This document shows positions 61,314 through 64,000 of a DNA stretch of 64,000 nucleotides, one piece after another. Source of the stretch: Polychytrium aggregatum (Eukaryota > Chytridiomycota > Chytridiomycetes > Polychytriales); assembly GCF_025602895.1 (NCBI RefSeq), contig NW_026516291.1, forward strand, positions 124,001 to 188,000, read 5' to 3'. Position numbers and translations under genes: made by a program. Position 1 is the first letter of the stretch. Every line of letters starts with the position of its first letter. Below the pieces are notes generated by a model that saw only the letters and a program-made list of their open reading frames with translations, did no database searches and was not told the DNA's origin.

Positions 61314-63680
61314 TCACTTTGGCAGCCTCCGAGTGAAGACCGCCGGTCGCTCTCCGATCTCCACAATCGACCTGCATACTGTGATCATGTTGCGCGCCGC
61401 ATTGACGTCGCGATTCCACACTGTCCGGCAGCTGGGATTCTTGCAGCTCCTGACAAAGTGGGAATTCGCAACACTGGGCGCATCGAGTCCTTCCAACCGA
61501 ACTGGCTCCAGGCACTTGGAGCACACTTGCGAGGTGTTGAACTCGTTCGTCGAGGCCACCTTGACGCTTCCATGAGGGTGATTGGGACGGCGTCGGTGGT
61601 GCTCGAACTGCTCAAAGTACCGAGCGAACCGCTGCCTCCTCGGGCTGGATGCATAGCCCTTGCCCTGTCGCCATGACGCATTGCCAAAGGCGATCACCAC
61701 ATCGGTCCGTATCGGGGCGTGCTTCAGGACGGCCTTGCACATCCTGTCGACGGCCACTTGGCGCCTCTTGTGACCCGTGAATCGATGGTGGCGAGTCTTC
61801 TTGCCAAGGTGGAAGTCGAGCTGCACTCGCAGCTCCGGTCGCAGGACATGGGTGAGATGGACCTTGAAAGCCTCCGAGGACGACACCTTGGGCGAGGGAG
61901 TGGTCGACATCCAGGTCTCGATGCTGAGTCGATACTTAATGGTGTTGTGCCACCTTGTGTTGGACTTGTGGCCACACATGTGCTGGTAGTGGCCATTGGA
62001 GAATGAGACCACCTCGTCTTGGTGGCCCAGTGCTTGGATGACCGCCGTGAAGATGGAGCCGACTCCAGGATCGATGCCAATCCAAGTGGTGCGGTTGGGG
62101 TCTGGGTCGCCGATGTGGGCCTGGATACGCTGCTCGGAAGTCGGAGGAGGCTCGATGGTCTCGGTGTGATCGGTTCGACGCACAAACTTGACGAGACCGA
62201 TGGTGCATCCAATGCCATCGGTGCTGATCTCGTAGTTGAACAGCTTGTGATTGATATCCCGGTCACGGAAGAGGGAGCTACGCAGCTTGAAGCAACTGCG
62301 CCAGAAACGATCCTGGTTGTTGATGCCGTCATCACCTTCTTCCTTGAGCTTGTCCCTGGTGAGTCCAAGGCGCTTCTTTGGACCCAGGAGCTCCCAGAGA
62401 GTGACCGTGTCAATCTTGACATACTTGGCCCTTGCAGTGCATGGAGGAACTATCGTGCACACGGCCGGAGGAGTGTCCAGAGCGAGCTGCTTGAGGGCCC
62501 ACTTGATCCTGGATGCCAGCTTGTTGATCTTGGCCTTGGTGGTGCCGAGCTCAGACTTGGCCGTGGTGAACCTCTTGTCGTCGGAGGGGATGCCTCTGGC
62601 AGTGAGCTCGTCCAGCTTGGCCTGGCGCTGCAGCTCAGTGACTCGGAGGGCGGGCATGTCACAGTCGATCCACTTGTGGACATTGTCGACCATCTTGTCT
62701 CGGGCGAGGATTCTCACATGGTGTGAGAGGCGATGGAGGGCCCGGAAGCGGTCCTGGTCGCTGCTGTACCGAAACTCGTCCAGGACGTGGCCAAAGTCTG
62801 GATAGAGGAACTCGAGATCGGCCTTGGGTGGAGTCTGCCCTGGTTTCTCGAAGAGCTCGAGACAGGCCTCGATGGCTTCGTGCTTATGCTTGTTGGCAGG
62901 GAAGACGGCAGCACAGAAGCGGCGAAGGAGTCGCCAGTAGGCCAGGTTGAGGTGGGTGGTGCAGTTGGTGGCATAGGCATTGACAGCGAGAGTGAGAAGC
63001 TGACTGTGAGCACCATCAGGCAGACGAGGGGCCGGAGGCAGGTCTGCGTGCCGAGTGGTCTGGTAGTCGCGAAAGGAAGCGACCAGATGCTCGTTGTATT
63101 TCTCATTGTCCCCGGTCGGGGAGAGGGCACCGTCCTGGACGATCTTGAAGCATTGACGGATGAAAGCAGGGGTGGACTTGGAGATGACAGGGACGGGAAG
63201 ATCCTGCTCGATGCACCGGAGGATGTGCAGGTTGAGCAGCCTGGATGCCTCGAACTGGATCTGGGTCATGGCCTCGACGGTGGCCTGGATCTTGTCGCGG
63301 AGAGCGGGATTGAGACAACAGCCATCCATCGTCTGCTTGAAGCAGCTGAACTGAGGGGCGGATGACCTTCCATCCACGAGTGGGACGACAGAACTCTTGA
63401 GGGGCCGGTATTTGGGACACTTGTTGGTGTTGCTTCGCTCCTGGTCGGTGCCATCGCACTGGCGACATCGCTTGACAGGACCAGATGAGGGACCAGGCTC
63501 GGTGGGATCGACATCCATTGGATCTGCAGAAGCAGTGGTGGTGAGCGACGGAGCAACAGACGAACAAGCATGCGTGGGATCAGAATACGAACCAGAGACA
63601 GGCTCCGACTGTGACTTGGCTTTCTTGGGCCTGGGTGGCCGAGGCTGGCCATCACCGGTACCCTTGCGCTTCGGAGGCAT
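61314..63680 (-). CDS. Fanzor, eukaryotic TnpB-like RNA-guided endonuclease (copy 3, intact)
   Basis: 788 aa, co-linear with the copy 2 protein. It is two residues shorter in the Ser-rich spacer (PGPSSGPVKRCRQC against PGPSTSSSTGKRCRQC). All features are kept: basic N-terminal nuclear signal, Cys/His knuckle, RuvC-I IGIDPGVGSIFTAV, the Glu-less VVIAFGNASW block, NEFNTSQVCSKC, the second Cys pair and RDVNAARNM. Scattered substitutions (for example FTGHKRR, DTPPAVCTIVPPC) do not touch catalytic residues. With its upstream TATA motif retained, this is the best candidate in the window for an expressed nuclease. Confidence 0.9.
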   Translation of the reverse strand: MPPKRKGTGDGQPRPPRPKKAKSQSEPVSGSYSDPTHACSSVAPSLTTTASADPMDVDPTEPGPSSGPVKRCRQCDGTDQERSNTNKCPKYRPLKSSVVPLVDGRSSAPQFSCFKQTMDGCCLNPALRDKIQATVEAMTQIQFEASRLLNLHILRCIEQDLPVPVISKSTPAFIRQCFKIVQDGALSPTGDNEKYNEHLVASFRDYQTTRHADLPPAPRLPDGAHSQLLTLAVNAYATNCTTHLNLAYWRLLRRFCAAVFPANKHKHEAIEACLELFEKPGQTPPKADLEFLYPDFGHVLDEFRYSSDQDRFRALHRLSHHVRILARDKMVDNVHKWIDCDMPALRVTELQRQAKLDELTARGIPSDDKRFTTAKSELGTTKAKINKLASRIKWALKQLALDTPPAVCTIVPPCTARAKYVKIDTVTLWELLGPKKRLGLTRDKLKEEGDDGINNQDRFWRSCFKLRSSLFRDRDINHKLFNYEISTDGIGCTIGLVKFVRRTDHTETIEPPPTSEQRIQAHIGDPDPNRTTWIGIDPGVGSIFTAVIQALGHQDEVVSFSNGHYQHMCGHKSNTRWHNTIKYRLSIETWMSTTPSPKVSSSEAFKVHLTHVLRPELRVQLDFHLGKKTRHHRFTGHKRRQVAVDRMCKAVLKHAPIRTDVVIAFGNASWRQGKGYASSPRRQRFARYFEQFEHHRRRPNHPHGSVKVASTNEFNTSQVCSKCLEPVRLEGLDAPSVANSHFVRSCKNPSCRTVWNRDVNAARNMITVCRSIVEIGERPAVFTRRLPK

Positions 63681-63807
63681 GGGGGCAGAGAATGCTGGAT
63701 GCCTGCCAGTGGTACTGGTCAGAGCAGAGACTTTTTTTATCGTACAATAGCGCGATGATCAGATCAAGGCGAGATGATGGAAGAAAGCAGCAGGACGAAG
63801 GTGCGGC

Positions 63808-63814
63808 ATTTATA
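63808..63814 (-). promoter_or_regulatory. TATA-like box upstream of Fanzor, copy 3
   Basis: TATAAAT on the minus strand, about 130 bp before the Fanzor ATG, equivalent to 4106-4112 in copy 1. Confidence 0.4.
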
Positions 63815-63930
63815 CCCGAGAGCAGGAGCCCGTCTTTGCGGGCTGGTTGGGGAAGCGACCTGTTCAAAAATCGCCGAGAGGTTCAAGCCAGGGATGTGAA
63901 CGCGAAAATGGCGGCTTGATTGGAGGGAAC

Positions 63931-64000
63931 TCAACCCCAGAAGCGCATCGCTCGCTCAATCAGCCGTGGGAAGACATCTGGAAGCACCCTCCGCACGGCA
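63931..64000 (-). CDS. Transposase C-terminus, copy 3 (partial)
   Basis: The last ~22 codons of the DD34E transposase, ending LIERAMRFWG as in copy 2. The rest lies beyond the window. Confidence 0.8.
   Translation of the reverse strand, partial: AVRRVLPDVFPRLIERAMRFWG

Larger units (their letters stand above)
61214..64000 (-). mobile_element. Fanzor-carrying mariner-type transposon, copy 3 (cut by the window edge)
   Basis: Starts at TA 61214-61215 with the 28-bp right end and continues leftward in gene order to the window end, which falls inside the transposase. The Fanzor (63680-61314) is intact, and the TATA motif upstream is present. Host DNA before it is the DJ-1 upstream region, 216 bp from that gene's ATG. 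Sequence is nearly identical to copies 1 and 2. The left end and its target duplication are outside the window. Confidence 0.9.

Noticed and set aside
61719-63365. Long plus-strand frames (up to 235 aa) opposite the Fanzor of copy 3, and their counterparts opposite copies 1 and 2
   Set aside because: They mirror the codon bias of the GC-rich Fanzor gene, appear in every copy for that reason, and contain no domain.

Overview
The window is nuclear DNA of a GC-rich, intron-rich, early-diverging zoosporic fungus, most likely a chytrid. Three things point there. Genes are tightly packed and split by many short introns (about 60-400 nt). Conserved genes include a ciliary BBSome subunit (BBS8/TTC8) and a Frizzled-like receptor, which flagellated or early fungi can keep and Dikarya have lost. 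The fungal household set (TOM20, Pho80/Pcl-type cyclin, RAD6, VPS20) is also present. Every gene model below was built by hand from splice sites, reading phase and remembered family consensus; no search was run.

Layout. 1-2.6 kb: tail of an unknown gene and a short, 5'-truncated WD40 relative of the NLR at 50 kb. 2.7-7.0 kb: a small Gly-rich membrane protein gene whose intron acceptor is occupied by a 3.7-kb mariner-type transposon carrying a Fanzor (eukaryotic TnpB-like) gene. 7.3-21.6 kb, all minus strand: F-box/LRR protein, Frizzled-like receptor, branched-chain 2-oxoacid dehydrogenase E1-alpha, SET/MYND protein, TOM20, Pcl-like cyclin. 21.6-24.4 kb: no gene recognised. 24.4-25.3 kb: an 884-bp deletion derivative of a related Fanzor element. 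25.4-32 kb: 17-exon glutamate dehydrogenase and VPS20/CHMP6 (minus). 34-35.5 kb: unknown multi-pass membrane protein (plus). 36.3-39.4 kb: BBS8 (minus), with a second Fanzor transposon 164 bp upstream of its start. 44.3-45.2 kb: RAD6 (plus). 46.4-48.6 kb: secreted MINPP1/phytase-type histidine phosphatase (minus). 50.1-55.5 kb: large TIR-NACHT-WD40 NLR (plus). 56.7-57.5 kb: LINE fragment. 58.5-59.9 kb: Sel1-repeat protein. 60.4-61.0 kb: DJ-1/PfpI protein (minus). From 61.2 kb: a third Fanzor transposon (minus) running off the window.

The most notable system is this transposon family. Each full copy has TA target duplications, matching 28-bp ends, a DD34E Tc1/mariner transposase and, in the same orientation, a ~790-aa Fanzor with an N-terminal NLS, a RuvC core and a zinc finger. 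Exactly 100 bp separates the Fanzor stop codon from the right end in all three copies, a good place to look for the guide-RNA scaffold. Copy 1 sits on the TAG of a host 3' splice site in a way that leaves an in-frame acceptor at its right end, so the whole element may be removed as part of a 3.8-kb intron. Other points of interest are the TIR-NACHT-WD40 receptor, three inferred GC-AG introns, and a 9-nt microexon in VPS20.
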